A stretch of 64,000 nt of DNA from M3007 sp965249785 (GCA_965249785.1 CBDFMU010000043.1:124001-188000), one strand, 5' to 3'. Shown: positions 1 through 8,675, counted from the stretch's first letter. The notes: generated from the sequence alone by a model not told the origin. Numbers and translations are program-made.

Positions 1-1
1 C

Positions 2-121
2 CACGAAGGGTTGCGTAATGGCGTTTATACCTATAAAGGCTGCCTGACCAATGCGCATATCGGCGAACGTTTTAATTTGAAAAGTACGAATCTGGATTTG
101 TTGATTACTTCTGATTTTTGA
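2..121 (+). CDS. C-terminal fragment, probable alanine dehydrogenase
   Basis: Only the last 39 codons lie inside the window; the frame runs from base 2 to a TGA at 119-121. The visible peptide contains YKGCLTNAHIGERF followed by DLLITSDF. This resembles the C-terminal tail of Bacteroidota alanine dehydrogenase/NAD(P) transhydrogenase alpha-like enzymes, where a 'Y.G.LTN..IGE.F' segment follows the catalytic domain. That family oxidatively deaminates alanine to pyruvate with NAD. The assignment rests on recall of the family tail from a short fragment and is tentative. That this is the end of a plus-strand coding frame is more secure than the name. Confidence 0.4.
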   Translation, partial: HEGLRNGVYTYKGCLTNAHIGERFNLKSTNLDLLITSDF

Positions 122-163
122 GATAATGTGTTAAAAATCAGGAATTTGAAATCAAAGTATCGT

Positions 164-982
164 TCAAAATTTGAAGCCCGGCATCTGCACCCCTTGCACC
201 AGCCATTCCTTGCCTTCATAACCCATTTGGATCACGCCCAGCCCCTCGTGTCGTTCCTGCTTCCCTCCGTCGGCGGGATGGCCTTCCCAGCAAACGCCGA
301 ACATCAGGTGGGTACCATGCTCGCTATTGAGCACCTCTTGTGGTACGAAACCTATGGGCTTGATCTCGCTATAACGGTCACGGAACTGTTGAATAATTTG
401 TAAACCTGCCTCTTTGGTGATCGTATCCGTATCGTCGCGCAGGTTTTCGCTGAGCCAAAGGCCTTCGTAGGGCCTACCGAGATTAAGTAAATCGAGCAGA
501 AACTGGCTGGCGCGGGCGCGAATAATTTCATGATGATTCGGATGAAACTCTTCGTAATCAATCACGGTCACCATGCTCGGCAGATTCAGGTCCGGGATTT
601 CATGGGCGAAAAGCTCCGTCACCATAAACTGGTAAAAATTCTCATCATCCACATAATCGGGCTGCAAAACGACCAGACTGTGCGCTTCGAGTATTTTATG
701 CAGGCGTTCCATTTCGCCGGGCAAAGTGGCCGCTTCCAATAAGTCGGGCGTGGCAAAAGCAGGTCGCCCGATGCGGTCATAAACCGTGATTTTGGGGACA
801 TCCTGATGCTGGGCTTCGTAAGCGGCCACGTTTTTGAGCCACTCGCTGATCAATTCCGGCGGCGCATCGTCGCTGATATGGGTTTTCGCGCCATAAGTGA
901 GTTCGAGGCTGAGGGCCTGGATTTCGTTGTTGGCGCGGAGTTCTTCTTCGGGAGTAAGTTCGGATAAGGGTCTTTCTTCCAT
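164..982 (-). CDS. Uncharacterised conserved protein, 272 aa
   Basis: Soluble acidic protein with no signal peptide and no membrane segment. It starts MEERPLSELTPEEELRANNE and ends in a beta-rich region (GTHLMFGVCWEGHPADGG ... EWLVQGVQMPGFKF). The middle contains histidine-rich EEFHPNHHEII. I do not recognise a named domain; the C-terminal third could be an NTF2-like sheet, but this is a guess from secondary-structure appearance. It is convergent with the fragment at 2-121 and divergent from the gene at 1057. The two divergent genes share a short intergenic region holding a plus-strand promoter. Confidence 0.75.
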   Translation of the reverse strand: MEERPLSELTPEEELRANNEIQALSLELTYGAKTHISDDAPPELISEWLKNVAAYEAQHQDVPKITVYDRIGRPAFATPDLLEAATLPGEMERLHKILEAHSLVVLQPDYVDDENFYQFMVTELFAHEIPDLNLPSMVTVIDYEEFHPNHHEIIRARASQFLLDLLNLGRPYEGLWLSENLRDDTDTITKEAGLQIIQQFRDRYSEIKPIGFVPQEVLNSEHGTHLMFGVCWEGHPADGGKQERHEGLGVIQMGYEGKEWLVQGVQMPGFKF

Positions 983-994
983 GAAATAGATAGT

Positions 995-1002
995 TATATT
1001 TG
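995..1002 (+). promoter_or_regulatory. Bacteroidota -7 box (TATATTTG)
   Basis: Perfect match to the Bacteroidota housekeeping -7 consensus TAnnTTTG, 54 bases upstream of the ATG at 1057. No clear TTTG occurs at the -33 distance, only a weak CTTTC stretch near 972. Confidence 0.45.
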
Positions 1003-1056
1003 TTGGCGAAAATTTTGGTTAAAAGTAAAAACATTTTCAAAAAAAACACGTGCTAA

Positions 1057-1689
1057 ATGGGCCTTACCCTTCATTATCAAGGACGTATCAGAGATTTGGC
1101 GCGCGTTCCCGCACTCGTGGACGAAGTAGCCGACATCTGTCAGTCGCTTCATTGGCCTTATCATTTGCATGATGAGGTGGAAACTGTTCCCGCCAAAACT
1201 GCGCCTCTGGAACCGGGCGCAGGCGACCCCAAAGAAATATGGCTACGGGGTATTCTCTTTATGCCGCCCGATTGCGAAACGGCTATACTGGTCTTCGGCA
1301 ATTCCGGGCGACTGCTCAATTTGCTCTGGCTGGAATTTGCTGATGAGGAGCGCGACTATCCGTCGGAATATGTCTACATGCTGCATACCAAAACCCAGCG
1401 TGCTGGCGAGGATACGCATGTGGCACTGGTCACGTTACTTAAATATTTGGAAAAGAAATACGATCTCGAACTGGAAGTCCACGATGAAGGCAATTATTGG
1501 GAAACGCTCGACCGCACCTTGTTGAACGAACGCTTCGAGCAGTATGATTCGATGATTGCATCGGTCGCGACGGCCTTGCGCAATGACCGGGGACCGGGAC
1601 CGCGCGATGGCAGTGCGGATTCGATTGCGGACTGGGTAGAGCGGGTGTTGCGAGAGCGAATGGGAGGTGAGGAGCGCGAGGACAATTGA
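1057..1689 (+). CDS. Uncharacterised conserved protein, 210 aa
   Basis: Cytosolic-looking protein beginning MGLTLHYQGRIRDLARVPAL. The N-terminal half reads as alternating beta strands (LTLHYQGRI, EIWLRGILFMPPDCE, ILVFGNSGRLLNLLWLEF). It is followed by a helical part (HVALVTLLKYLEKKY) and a charged C-terminus. The 'LHYQG.I.D...VP.L..EV.DIC' opening recalls small hypothetical proteins found in several bacterial phyla, but I cannot name a domain. The start is the first ATG after the TATATTTG box. No signal peptide or membrane segment is visible. Confidence 0.75.
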   Translation: MGLTLHYQGRIRDLARVPALVDEVADICQSLHWPYHLHDEVETVPAKTAPLEPGAGDPKEIWLRGILFMPPDCETAILVFGNSGRLLNLLWLEFADEERDYPSEYVYMLHTKTQRAGEDTHVALVTLLKYLEKKYDLELEVHDEGNYWETLDRTLLNERFEQYDSMIASVATALRNDRGPGPRDGSADSIADWVERVLRERMGGEEREDN

Positions 1690-1733
1690 GAGGTTGGCTT
1701 TCAGCACGCTCTTTAAATTGTTATGTTTTGTTT

Positions 1734-1741
1734 TAAATTTG
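1734..1741 (+). promoter_or_regulatory. Bacteroidota -7 box (TAAATTTG)
   Basis: TAnnTTTG match 30-40 bases upstream of the ATGs at 1772 and 1781. It lies inside the longer open frame that begins at 1667 and so argues for the downstream start. Confidence 0.4.
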
Positions 1742-1780
1742 CCGAACGTACAATCTAATTTCCAAAGCCCAATGTTTTCT

Positions 1781-2287
1781 ATGAAAACTGCTAACTACAC
1801 CCAATATGAGGAATATGGAGCAGCGGGCTTTGTTAAAGTAGTTTTCTATGAAGAGTCTGAGGGATATTTGGTCATTCACCCGGAGCATGGCCAAAATGAA
1901 TGGGAAGAGAACAGACGCATTGGCAGGCTCTTGGCGGAATCAGGTGATACGGTAGTATTACTGCCAAATCAACCTGACAAAAACTCTTGCGATGCGTTGC
2001 GAAACGGAGAACAATGGGAGTTCAAAACTATTTGGAGCCATCAGGTTGGCCGCGCTTTGCAGCAGGCTCTCCGACGTGGGAAAACACAGGCTCCTAATGT
2101 TTTATGCTTAATTATGCAAAGCGAGGTTGAGGTATATGAATTAACTCTTGGCATTTATAGTGCTGTCAAATTTGACACCAAACAGCAACTTCAAAAAATC
2201 GCCATTCTTTTCATGGACGCAAAATTGATTGAAATGAGCAGGGAAGAAGTACGCACAAATATTTTTATCCAAAAATTCATTCCCTAA
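1781..2287 (+). CDS. CdiA-C/BECR-type nuclease-like protein (168 aa)
   Basis: Small soluble protein. Its core reads ENRRIGRLLAESGDTVVLLP, then DALRNGEQWEFKTI, then VGRALQQALRRGKTQAPNVL and a beta strand CLIM. The order 'E...A..LA..G..V.LLP....PDA...G..wEFK...S...al..g..QA..V' is the pattern of the CdiA C-terminal tRNase/BECR (barnase-EndoU-colicin E5/D-RelE) toxin fold. If so, it would be an RNase toxin or an inactive relative. No delivery domain, signal peptide or obvious immunity gene is adjacent. Start: ATG 1781 is preferred over 1772 or the open-frame start at 1667, because a TAnnTTTG promoter sits at 1734-1741. The fold call is pattern recognition only. Confidence 0.55.
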   Translation: MKTANYTQYEEYGAAGFVKVVFYEESEGYLVIHPEHGQNEWEENRRIGRLLAESGDTVVLLPNQPDKNSCDALRNGEQWEFKTIWSHQVGRALQQALRRGKTQAPNVLCLIMQSEVEVYELTLGIYSAVKFDTKQQLQKIAILFMDAKLIEMSREEVRTNIFIQKFIP

Positions 2288-2598
2288 AAAACCGGAAGAG
2301 GCAGACTTGCGCCTACCTCTTCGTCGTGTTGGGCCTCCTCAGATGCCCGAATTCTTTCAAATGAAGGTTTACTTCAAATGACGATACAAATATACCAACA
2401 TTTTGCAGAAGTGCAAAACCTGAAATAATATGCCACAATTCGCCCATCTCCACTACTATACCCAATTCGCCCTCCCTGACGGAGCGGCCAGCGTTCCCAA
2501 TTTATTCAAGTTAGTATAGGTCAAACTCCTTCCATTTCATACCGCAATACCAATAAATCCACCCCGCTACTTAAGAAACAGGTTGCGATTTGCCATTT
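2288..2598. other. Intergenic region with weak stem-loops
   Basis: About 310 bases between convergent genes. There is a 7-bp stem (GAAGAGG 2294-2300 with CCTCTTC 2315-2321) just after the stop at 2287, but no clean T-run. A second short stem pairs TTTTGCA 2401-2407 with TGCAAAA 2412-2418. No credible coding frame is seen. Confidence 0.4.
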
Positions 2599-3903
2599 CT
2601 ATTGCTTATACTTCTGTTCATACTTTCTGTACAATTCCTTTTGCTTATTGTCTAAATTTATCTCGCGACCCTGAATAAATGCAGCAGTCACTTGTGACGT
2701 GCGCATATCCAGCGCATCACCTTCGCTGATGAACAGCGTGGCATCTTTGCCGGGTTCGAGCGAACCAACGGTAGCATCAATGCCGAGTATTTTAGCCGTA
2801 TTTAAGGTCAAGGCACTGAGGGCAGCTTCGTAAGGTAAGCCAAAACCAACCGCCATCCCAGCCTGAAAAGCCAGGTTGCGCTGCCGCCAGCTGCCTTCCT
2901 CGCTGAAAGCAAATAAAACGCCTTTTTCCTGTAGCAGGGTGGCTGTCTTGTAAGGCTGATCCACGTCTTCATCCTCGCGGTTGGGCAGTCGCTGGGTTTT
3001 GGCCAAAATGACCGGCACATTGTGCATTTTCAAAAAATCGGCTACCAACCAGGCATCGCTCACCTCTACCAATACCGGATGTACGCCGAATTGCTCGGCA
3101 AACAACACGGATTCCTGGATGCCTTTGGCTGTATTAACATGCATATACAGGTTTTGCTTTTGTGCAAAAACACCCCGCATGGCCTCGAATTTTAGATTTT
3201 TGACTTCCGGGGAGGCTTGTTGGGAGTAACCACGCGCTTCCTCCAAAAAACGGCGCAGGGCCAGCACATCCTTTTCATATTGCTCGATTCTCTTGGCTTC
3301 CAGGCCGGGCCCAGGCTCTGCGCCGGGTGGATTGCGCGGCACTGGCCAGTTGAGATGCACGCCGTCGTCCGCGCGGTAGGCGGCATCTTCCCAGTTCCAG
3401 GCATCGAGCTGGACCACCGAGGAAGTGCCGGATATAGTGCCGCCAGCCGGAACGATTTGGGCCAGTAATACACCACTGGTCCGCACGGTTGGCGGCACTT
3501 CCGAATCTGTATTGTAAGCAATGAGGGCGCGCGCATTGGGATTCAGATTACCCACTTCCGCGAAATCTACGGTGGAGCGGGCCGCATCTATTTCTACTAA
3601 TCCCAATTGCGAATTGGTCGCGATAAAGCCTGGATAGACCTGTTTGCCGGTGGCATCGAAGATTTTGCCGTATTTGGTGCGATCAATACGAGCGGTCGTC
3701 GCATCCACTACAAGCGTTAATTTGCCATTTTCAAAAGCGATAGCACTGTTGGCGATCACCGTTCCATTGCCGAGGTGGGCGGTGGCTCCCATGATAAGAA
3801 TGGCGGTCTTTTGCACAGCCGCAGGCATGGGCGATTGCGCGGCCAGTGGACTGACTGCGAGAAAGAGAAGAAACCGGAAAAAGCAGGTGCTGCGCAAAAC
3901 CAT
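2599..3903 (-). CDS. Exported amidohydrolase-family protein lacking the HxH motif
   Basis: About 434 residues from the ATG at 3903, which directly precedes a signal peptide (MVLRSTCFFRFLLFLAVSPLAAQ); the ATG at 3927 is also possible. Amidohydrolase features are the N-terminal 'KQVYPGFIATNSQLGLVEI' strand and the C-terminal composite-domain signature LTLNTAKILGIDATVGSLEPGKDA. In active imidazolonepropionase- or dihydroorotase-type enzymes the first block carries a metal-binding HxH after 'PGfID.H.H'. Here it reads ATNSQLG, so that metal site is absent. Bacteroidota carry many such exported relatives, often in pairs. This one is single. The role is unknown and catalytic competence doubtful. It probably acts in the periplasm. 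Confidence 0.8.
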   Translation of the reverse strand: MVLRSTCFFRFLLFLAVSPLAAQSPMPAAVQKTAILIMGATAHLGNGTVIANSAIAFENGKLTLVVDATTARIDRTKYGKIFDATGKQVYPGFIATNSQLGLVEIDAARSTVDFAEVGNLNPNARALIAYNTDSEVPPTVRTSGVLLAQIVPAGGTISGTSSVVQLDAWNWEDAAYRADDGVHLNWPVPRNPPGAEPGPGLEAKRIEQYEKDVLALRRFLEEARGYSQQASPEVKNLKFEAMRGVFAQKQNLYMHVNTAKGIQESVLFAEQFGVHPVLVEVSDAWLVADFLKMHNVPVILAKTQRLPNREDEDVDQPYKTATLLQEKGVLFAFSEEGSWRQRNLAFQAGMAVGFGLPYEAALSALTLNTAKILGIDATVGSLEPGKDATLFISEGDALDMRTSQVTAAFIQGREINLDNKQKELYRKYEQKYKQ

Positions 3904-4240
3904 AAACAGTTGTTGTTTTATGTGCAATGGTAACGCGTTTCTGGAAATTCTCCGGGTTAATGGAAATACCGATTGCCCATACGCTAGTTTTTAAACACAA
4001 AAGAAGCCTAAGGATGTAGCGTATAGTCAACATAAATTGGTTTTGAACGAAAGTGAAATGCAAAGTGCTGACAATCAAATATCTCAACCTCCTCAACATT
4101 TTCAACCTCTCAACACTTACTATAATCTTGTTTTATGTCCTTTTGTACCTTTTATGTTTCCAATCCGCGTTGCAAAAACAATGAGCCATCGCCGACGAAT
4201 CGGGATGGCTCATGTACAATTTAAAGCACGGGTGAATGCT
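3904..4240. other. Intergenic region, low-complexity CTCAAC repeats plus terminator
   Basis: Between two minus-strand genes. Bases 4080-4118 hold imperfect direct repeats of (C)TCAAC(A/C)TT type, similar to those at 39230-39285. The terminator at 4172-4213 lies next to the stop of the downstream gene. No coding frame is supported. Confidence 0.45.
4172..4213 (-). terminator. Intrinsic terminator of the T9SS cargo gene
   Basis: A 10-bp perfect stem (ATGAGCCATC 4181-4190 with GATGGCTCAT 4204-4213) is extended by an inner CCGA/TCGG stem. Read on the minus strand it is followed by TTGTTTTTG. It sits 28 bases past the stop codon at 4241. Confidence 0.75.
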
Positions 4241-6382
4241 TTACATTTTTACCAATTTTCCTTGACCTACTGCTTTTCCGGCACTACGAATTTCGTAGAA
4301 ATAAACGCCAGCAGGCAGTTGCGCAGCCTCAAACTCGAAGCTGGTGCCACTAAATTGGCTATTCAACACAGATTTCCCAACTGTAGAATACAAGGTGAAA
4401 CTCATTTTGTCCGTGTTTTCCAACCCTTCTACGCTTACTCGAGCCTGATTGGTCAACGGATTTGGTGCAATTTGGATTTGTACATTTGGTACTAATACCG
4501 TCGAGGTGGCACTCACAACGAACTCTTTACCAATGGTATGGAAAGTTTGGTTCGTGATGATAGGAGCGTTATTGTCAAAATAAATCGCTGCCGTATTTTC
4601 AATTCTGGTGCCAATAGCCACGTCTTTGCGCTGTTTTACGCGGAATTGTACAAAACCTTGTGAGCTGGTTTGGCTAACACTGCTATCGGGCAGATTGATG
4701 TCGGCGAATTTGAATACTACCACACCGTTGCCTTGCATATCCCATTGGTAACCGTGGCTGCTGGCACCGGGACGAACGGTAGTCGGATCGAAAAAGGAAG
4801 CCAGGGTATCGCGGATTTCGACGTTCAGGGCTGGGGCAGTACCCGTATTTTGGAAGCGAATGATATATTCCATTTCCACATTCTGGTCAATGAAATGTTC
4901 TTCTTTCACGCCACGTGGAAATCCGTTTTTATCGTTCGGATCGAAAGAGTTGGAGCTTTCCAGACAGAACACATCCAGCCAGGGTTCTTCATCACCGAGT
5001 GGGTATTGGTTCACATAACCGAGGCTGATCGTGCCTGTCGCGTTGCACCCTTCCGCCCAGGCCACTGGCGTATTTTGTCCGGCAAAACCCGGCGATTGAT
5101 CGGCTTGGAGGCGTAGGAATGTGCCAGTAGCCGGTACAGTAACTGTCGTAGATGCCCCTGCCGCCAATTGGAATCCGCCAGGTGGGGTACTCATCATCAA
5201 AATGTTATCTTCAATGACGATGTAATTCAATTGGTGCTGCATATCGTTGAGACCAACGTTCGTGATCGTGAATACGACGTTGTCACCATCACAATTTGCC
5301 GTGACCTGCACTTCCGAGCCATCCCAGTTAGCACTGGTGGGGGCGCAACTCGTATCAGGATAAGCATGGGCTTCGGTGCAGTAAGTGATACCAGCTGGCT
5401 GGTCGCAAGGGACACCTATAGTGATGGTAAAGTTTCCACATTGCTCCGCAGTCAGATCGCCAAGTGGAAAAGAGTAACTGTTACCACCAATAGCCGTTCC
5501 GGGAATACTGGAATACTGGAATACTAAAAGAGAATCAAGTTTTACGACCACATAGGCATCATTGGCGGTTTCGCCGCCGTCATTGCAGTAGTGTACCGTA
5601 TAATTGGAAGTACGGCAAGGGCGCAGCCCGTTGGTGGCAATAGACACGTCCATGCGAGGGCAAGGCAGCAGACTGTCGCAATGTACCGCAATATCTCCTT
5701 CAAAGTCAAGGCCGTTCACGAAGGAAATTATCTTCTCCTGGCCACAGGGAAAATAGCAACTCATGTTGTTATTCAGTGGCTCATTAGTGATGACGTAACC
5801 GCTGGCCGCATTCGTTACGCCGGGCGGCGGAATCAGTTCATAATGCCCGTTTACGTCCGTGGTATCATAAAAATTTTGGGCGGCACCATTGAAATAGAGC
5901 CGGATAAGCACAGGCCAGCCAGCCACACCCGTCTCAAAGGCATCGTGATTGCAATCGCCGTCCACATCCTCATATACATAGCCGGAAATAGAGTTGACTG
6001 GTACCGGATTGTACTGCTCTATAAAATCCACGTGTTCAGTGGTATCCGATGGAGCAACGGTGACCGTGAGTGTATCACCGCCGCAGGCATGCCAGGCAGG
6101 ATTGAATTTGTTGTGGTAGATCTGGTAGGTACCCGGTAGCAATGGAATATAGTATTGACCCTGATCACCGACTACTCCCGAATTCACGATGTTGCCATTT
6201 TGTCGGGCAATCACATTCGTAAAGCCTAAAAGGGTATCTACGTCATGGATACAGTCGTTATTGTAATCGTACTGTACGACACCGGAAACACCGGAGTTGG
6301 GGGGGGTCTGGGCAAACGCCGGTGTGCTGGCCAGGCCGCACAGAAAGAGCAGAAGCAGCAGAAAAAGTCTTTGATTATTCAT
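4241..6382 (-). CDS. Secreted multidomain protein with T9SS sorting domain (713 aa)
   Basis: Start chosen at ATG 6382, which opens directly into a signal peptide (MNNQRLFLLLLLFLCGLASTPAFAQ); upstream codons of the open frame lack any signal. Two SdrD/Cna-B-like modules with EF-hand-like Asp loops follow: GVVQYDYNNDCIHDVDTLLG and GYVYEDVDGDCNHDAFETGV. Next come DUF11-type beta repeats (YIIRFQNTGTAPALNVEIRD ... RIENTAAIYFDNNAPIITN), typical of Bacteroidota adhesin-like surface proteins. The last ~80 residues are a type A T9SS sorting domain (VQIAPNPLTNQARVSV ... PAGVYFYEIRSAGKAVGQGKLVKM). Export through the outer membrane by T9SS and surface attachment are inferred from the family. The substrate or partner is unknown. 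Confidence 0.85.
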   Translation of the reverse strand: MNNQRLFLLLLLFLCGLASTPAFAQTPPNSGVSGVVQYDYNNDCIHDVDTLLGFTNVIARQNGNIVNSGVVGDQGQYYIPLLPGTYQIYHNKFNPAWHACGGDTLTVTVAPSDTTEHVDFIEQYNPVPVNSISGYVYEDVDGDCNHDAFETGVAGWPVLIRLYFNGAAQNFYDTTDVNGHYELIPPPGVTNAASGYVITNEPLNNNMSCYFPCGQEKIISFVNGLDFEGDIAVHCDSLLPCPRMDVSIATNGLRPCRTSNYTVHYCNDGGETANDAYVVVKLDSLLVFQYSSIPGTAIGGNSYSFPLGDLTAEQCGNFTITIGVPCDQPAGITYCTEAHAYPDTSCAPTSANWDGSEVQVTANCDGDNVVFTITNVGLNDMQHQLNYIVIEDNILMMSTPPGGFQLAAGASTTVTVPATGTFLRLQADQSPGFAGQNTPVAWAEGCNATGTISLGYVNQYPLGDEEPWLDVFCLESSNSFDPNDKNGFPRGVKEEHFIDQNVEMEYIIRFQNTGTAPALNVEIRDTLASFFDPTTVRPGASSHGYQWDMQGNGVVVFKFADINLPDSSVSQTSSQGFVQFRVKQRKDVAIGTRIENTAAIYFDNNAPIITNQTFHTIGKEFVVSATSTVLVPNVQIQIAPNPLTNQARVSVEGLENTDKMSFTLYSTVGKSVLNSQFSGTSFEFEAAQLPAGVYFYEIRSAGKAVGQGKLVKM

Positions 6383-6558
6383 TGGACATTGTTTGTTTAG
6401 TGATGTAATAATTTGTAGCAGGCAGTCGGGAGGAAGTCGCTCGGCAGGATTTCGGTCGGTGATCGTTGCAACTATGACCAGCCTGTTTACCTCGTGACCT
6501 TTTTTGATGATACAAAAGTCTCGCAAAATATTTTGGGCATCAACAACAGTTTTATACA

Positions 6559-6591
6559 TTTGTCAAAAAGTAAAACCTTATTTTATTTTTG
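6559..6591 (+). promoter_or_regulatory. Bacteroidota promoter TTTG-N21-TATTTTTG, near-leaderless
   Basis: TTTG at 6559-6562, a 21-base spacer, then a perfect TAnnTTTG at 6584-6591. The -7 box ends only three bases before the ATG at 6595, so transcription would begin at or inside the start codon. Confidence 0.65.
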
Positions 6592-6594
6592 CAA

Positions 6595-7974
6595 ATGGTT
6601 GATAATAAATTATTTGAGCTCATAAGTATCCTGACTTCCGTCGAGAAGCGGGAATGTGCAGCCTTCCTAAAAAGTCCATATCATAATCGCCGCGAAGACG
6701 TGCTGGAACTCTGGAAGCAATGCACCGCAGCCGCCAAAAACCGCCAGGCTACCACGCCCGATTCCAGCAAAACTAATCCGGGAAATACCGCGCAGCAGCG
6801 TCACGTACAATCTTTCCTTTTGCTGCAAATCGAAAACTTCCTCGCCCAGCGCGCTTATGAACAAACGCCCATCCTGAGCGACCTCCATCTCGCCCCGATT
6901 TACCGCCAAAAAGCCCTGGTCAAACACCACGATCACGTAATTCGTCGGGCCGAAGAGCGACTCACCGCCTTGCCCCACGATACCACCTATTATCACCTTC
7001 AATATCAGCTTGAATGGGAAAAATATACCGCTACGGAGACGCAGACGCGCAGCCGTGGTAACAACCTGGCCGCCGTACACCATGCGCTGGATGTGTACCT
7101 CATCGGCAGTAAACTCCGGCTGGCCTGCCTGATGGAATCGCATCGAGCAGTCTTTAATGCCGACTACGACACTACTTTTTTGCCGGGTATATTGGCTTTT
7201 TTACCGCAAAGTGAACTGGTTACGGTGCCGATCATCGCTTTGTACTATCATTATTATCAGGCACTTACAGGCGGAACGGAGGGAGAATTTCGGGCTTTTC
7301 GCCGCGAACTCGAAAGCCAGAATGCCACGCTGCCTATTGAAGAAAGACGCACTTTTTTGCTGCTGGCCGTGAATTATTGCATTCGCCAACTTAATACTGG
7401 CGATGTACGCTACCTCCGCGAAGTGTTCGATTTGTACCGGGTCGGACTGGAAACGGGTGTGCTGTTGGAAAATGGAAGGCTGGGTCGTTTTGCCTATAAA
7501 AACATTGTCGCGGCGGGCGTGAAGGTGGAGGAATTTAGTTGGGTGGAAGATTTTATTGTGCGTTATGAGCCTTTTTTGGAAGAAAAACACCGCGCCGCCA
7601 ACCGAAATTACAACCTCGCCAAGCTGTATTTTGCCAAAAAAGATTACCAGCGCGCCATGCCTTTACTGGCGCAAGTAGACGAAAATGATCTGCTGCTCAA
7701 TCTCGACAGCCGCGTCATGCTCCTGAAAATGTACTACGAAACCGGCGAGTGGGACGTGCTCGATGCCCTGCTGGCGAGTTTTCGCATACTGCTGCTGCGC
7801 AAGAAAAAAGTGATCGGTTACCACCAGTCGCACTATTTGAACACGCTGCGCTACATCCAGAAACTCAGCCGCGTCAATCTGAACGACAAGGCTGCGGTGG
7901 CCGCCTTTCGGGCGGAAGTAGAAGACAAGGTGATTATTGAAAAAGATTGGCTGTTGAGCGTGGTAAAGACGTGA
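6595..7974 (+). CDS. Bacteroidota helical protein, paralogue of 8676-10097 (459 aa)
   Basis: Entirely helical-looking protein. It begins MVDNKLFELISILTSVEKRECAAFLKSP and continues with repeated amphipathic helices (YFAKKDYQRAMPLLAQVDEN, YYETGEWDVLDALLASFRIL) reminiscent of TPR-type solenoids. There is no signal peptide. The N-terminal block 'KLFELISILTSVE.REC.AFLKSPYHN' lines up with KFFTLLRTLNADELPAFHKY of the protein at 8676-10097, so the two are paralogues. The reading frame extends to a TTG at 6589, but that codon lies inside the promoter, so ATG 6595 is used. Function unknown; the family appears lineage-specific. Confidence 0.85.
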   Translation: MVDNKLFELISILTSVEKRECAAFLKSPYHNRREDVLELWKQCTAAAKNRQATTPDSSKTNPGNTAQQRHVQSFLLLQIENFLAQRAYEQTPILSDLHLAPIYRQKALVKHHDHVIRRAEERLTALPHDTTYYHLQYQLEWEKYTATETQTRSRGNNLAAVHHALDVYLIGSKLRLACLMESHRAVFNADYDTTFLPGILAFLPQSELVTVPIIALYYHYYQALTGGTEGEFRAFRRELESQNATLPIEERRTFLLLAVNYCIRQLNTGDVRYLREVFDLYRVGLETGVLLENGRLGRFAYKNIVAAGVKVEEFSWVEDFIVRYEPFLEEKHRAANRNYNLAKLYFAKKDYQRAMPLLAQVDENDLLLNLDSRVMLLKMYYETGEWDVLDALLASFRILLLRKKKVIGYHQSHYLNTLRYIQKLSRVNLNDKAAVAAFRAEVEDKVIIEKDWLLSVVKT

Positions 7975-8030
7975 TTTTGGCGACAGTCTTTAACTGGCAG
8001 GTAGAAAATATAGTACTTGTTTCCAGCGGC

Positions 8031-8071
8031 AAAGGGCCGGTCATTCCATGCGGAGTGACCGGCCCTTTTTT
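8031..8071 (+). terminator. Strong intrinsic terminator
   Basis: Perfect 13-bp inverted repeat (8031-8043 with 8056-8068, core GGGCCGGTCA), a 12-base loop, then a run of T to 8071. It lies 57 bases after the stop at 7974. The A/T flanks on both sides could allow bidirectional function. Confidence 0.9.
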
Positions 8072-8271
8072 GATATTCATAAATTTATGAAAATTTACAA
8101 AAATTTATATAAAAGTTTGTAAATCAATATTTTACAATATACATTTTTCGTCTGCCCTCACCTTTGCACTATCGAAATTGATGAACAGGATCGGTACTGC
8201 ACAGGCACTTTATAGCCTACGGCTTTTACCACCCTGCCATCTCATTTTATCAAACTTAAACTTTTTTAAAG

Positions 8272-8652
8272 ATGAAAAATGCAATGAAAGTAACCGGGCA
8301 ATGGTGCGTCAAACTGTCCTTCCTGCTCCTGCTGCTGGTATCATCCGCCAGCCATGTAGCTGCAACGAGCATCGTGCCGACCGAACCGGAAGACGGATGC
8401 CCAACCCCCACCAGCTTGAGCAGAACGGCCGTTACGTCCAGTTCTATTTCTTTCTCCTGGGGAAGTACTGGCACCAGCTACCAGGTGTATTATGTGCGGG
8501 TGGCGGATGGCTATACCAGTTCGGTAATGACCACCAGTAGCACTTCTATGACTATTCCCGGTCTTACATCAGGTGCTTACAAGTTTTACTTCGCTACAGT
8601 TTGTGAAGACGGGACGTCGGATTATATCATTGTTGAAGACTTAGTTATGTAA
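8272..8652 (+). CDS. Small secreted fibronectin-III-like protein (126 aa)
   Basis: Signal peptide MKNAMKVTGQWCVKLSFLLLLLVSSASHVAA, followed by one Ig/Fn3-like module. Hallmarks are CPTPTSLSRTAVTSSSISFSW, a GTSYQVYYVRVADG strand pair, and TIPGLTSGAYKFYFATVCEDG, which is the usual 'I.gL..g..Y.f.V...C..g' end of Fn3 domains. It has no sorting domain, so it is probably periplasmic or released. The ATG at 8272 directly precedes the hydrophobic core; the longer open frame from 8178 lies in another frame and is not supported. It sits between two paralogous helical proteins. A 5' untranslated stretch of about 100 bases is possible (CACCTTTG at 8159-8166 is an imperfect -7 box). Confidence 0.75.
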   Translation: MKNAMKVTGQWCVKLSFLLLLLVSSASHVAATSIVPTEPEDGCPTPTSLSRTAVTSSSISFSWGSTGTSYQVYYVRVADGYTSSVMTTSSTSMTIPGLTSGAYKFYFATVCEDGTSDYIIVEDLVM

Positions 8653-8675
8653 TGATAAGAGCTAAGGTATGTCAC

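Noticed and set aside
2387..2394. Minus-strand TATATTTG in the 2288-2598 gap
   Set aside because: A -7 box match with no minus-strand gene downstream before the convergent toxin-like gene; probably chance in AT-rich DNA.
6524..6535. Palindrome CAAAATATTTTG between divergent genes at 6382 and 6595
   Set aside because: A 12-base AT-rich palindrome is not unusual by chance and no second copy was noticed.
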